Both the position numbers and the translations under genes were made by a program. A model generated the notes under the pieces. The model worked only from the letters and a program-made list of their open reading frames with translations, made no database searches and had not been told where the DNA came from. Source: an uncultured Bacteroidales bacterium (GTDB taxonomy: Bacteria > Bacteroidota > Bacteroidia > Bacteroidales > UBA932). From it: a stretch of 64,000 bases of DNA. Within the stretch, counting starts at the first letter, position 1; every line of letters begins with the position of its first letter. Of the stretch, positions 63,358 through 64,000 are shown one piece after another. The stretch lies in the NCBI GenBank assembly GCA_934695325.1, contig CAKUVD010000006.1, forward strand, positions 1-64,000, read 5' to 3'.

Positions 63358-64000
63358 CTATTCCAAAATTAATATCTGCAGGTCAACAATGGCACGCGTC
63401 ATCCCTACGTAAAATTCGAGTTTGTCTACTTCTGACCTATTGTTGATGACAAGGACTACGTGCTTGCTCTCTAAACCTTTATATGTCAGTATTGATGTAA
63501 AAGGCAATTCTCCAGTATCTACGCATATATTCTGAGGGCTCAAATCCTTCATACCATCAATAGTGGCTATTCTGTCATACAGGCTTTCGTCCCCTCTGCT
63601 TTGCTGATGTTTTGTGCTGGAGTCGGCTAAAACAACGAAGTCATCCCATTGTCCACCGGATGATTTAACGTCCTTCTTTATTTTGTTGATGTGCTTTATT
63701 AACGACTTCGCTCCATCAAAATGAAATACTTTCACTGAATCATAATTAGATTCCTCGATGTCGGTAAGTGCGTCTGCAATAGAACAGTCTCCAAGAAGCG
63801 AGTTGGCGAATGAAACAATTTCTTTATTTGTAGGCACTCGTCTATTTACATCAAGTAAAAAGTGTGCTCCTGCTGGATAGAGATCCTGTACCATCTGCTC
63901 AGATAAATCAGATGTATAGTGATAGCCTTGCTCAATGTCATAAAATACAAGATATCGACCAGACTCTATTCCGTCTGAAGTGATAGAGGAAAGGCCGTTT
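63358..64000 (-). CDS. UvrD-like superfamily 1 helicase, C-terminal part
   Basis: Partial gene: the reading frame is open through the right edge of the window, so a start at 63894 is only an internal methionine. The visible 210 or so residues are the C-terminal half of a UvrD/Rep helicase. RYLVFYDIEQ is followed by a conserved Arg region LDVNRRVPTNKEIVSFAN (motif IV type), then SILTYKGLESKHVVLVI (motif V type) and FYVGMTRA (motif VI type). A NERD or nuclease domain could lie upstream but cannot be seen. It is the first visible gene of the drm operon, with 9 bases before the next gene. Confidence 0.8.
   Translation of the reverse strand, partial: NGLSSITSDGIESGRYLVFYDIEQGYHYTSDLSEQMVQDLYPAGAHFLLDVNRRVPTNKEIVSFANSLLGDCSIADALTDIEESNYDSVKVFHFDGAKSLIKHINKIKKDVKSSGGQWDDFVVLADSSTKHQQSRGDESLYDRIATIDGMKDLSPQNICVDTGELPFTSILTYKGLESKHVVLVINNRSEVDKLEFYVGMTRAIVDLQILILE

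Noticed and set aside
1-64000. CRISPR arrays, insertion sequences, prophage genes
   Set aside because: I saw no regularly spaced repeats, transposase, integrase or phage structural gene anywhere in the window.

Overview
The window is a piece of a Bacteroidota chromosome, most likely order Bacteroidales. The evidence is: the order tRNA-Trp–secE–nusG–rplKAJL–rpoBC; promoters of the Bacteroidota type (TTTG near -33, TAnnTTTG near -7) in place of sigma70 boxes; lipoproteins of Bacteroidota families (DUF4493, PCMD, DUF5723 partners); and an rnfBCDGEA operon preceded by an RseC-like gene. Most of the window has balanced, rather GC-rich codon use for this order, which argues against Bacteroides itself. 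I cannot name the genus from sequence alone.

Layout. 1–11.3 kb: transcription/translation operon on the + strand, with a hairpin attenuator between rplL and rpoB and two terminators after rpoC. 11.3–16.5 kb: minus-strand run lysS–rRNA/tRNA methyltransferase–aroE–ssb–purA. 16.7–18.4 kb: recJ, divergent from lysS. 18.4–24.2 kb: minus-strand run pseudouridine synthase–era–parC–aroK. 24.3–26.3 kb: exbB–exbD–tonB-like energy transducer. 26.4–32.4 kb: four surface lipoproteins (three with DUF4493-like regions, two with PCMD) behind one good promoter. 32.5–37.7 kb: alaS, a pair of short direct repeats, and one ORF that fuses an LptF/LptG-type permease to methionyl-tRNA formyltransferase. 37.9–44.8 kb: two M23 peptidases, a MerR regulator, a Nif3-like protein, a zinc-ribbon coiled-coil protein, dnaB, a DUF3108 protein and the RseC-like protein. 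44.8–50.1 kb: the complete Rnf ion-pumping complex, closed by a terminator. 50.2–54.7 kb: a small outer-membrane barrel, a HAD phosphatase, and a lipoprotein/DUF5723 pair.

54.8–64.0 kb is different. It is clearly more A+T-rich and holds a tight minus-strand operon: a UvrD-like helicase (cut by the window edge), a 777-residue protein I cannot assign with certainty (DrmE is the best guess from position and size), a 1362-residue DrmA-like helicase, and a DrmB-like DUF1998 protein. DrmA and DrmB form the core of the DISARM anti-phage system. The usual DrmC (phospholipase-D fold) is absent after drmB, and no DNA methyltransferase is visible inside the window. This is therefore either a variant DISARM with a UvrD helicase, or the distal part of a larger cluster that continues past position 64000. 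It is the best candidate here for a little-described system.

No stretch longer than about 300 bases lacks a gene. Shorter gaps hold the promoters, terminators, hairpins and repeats listed below.
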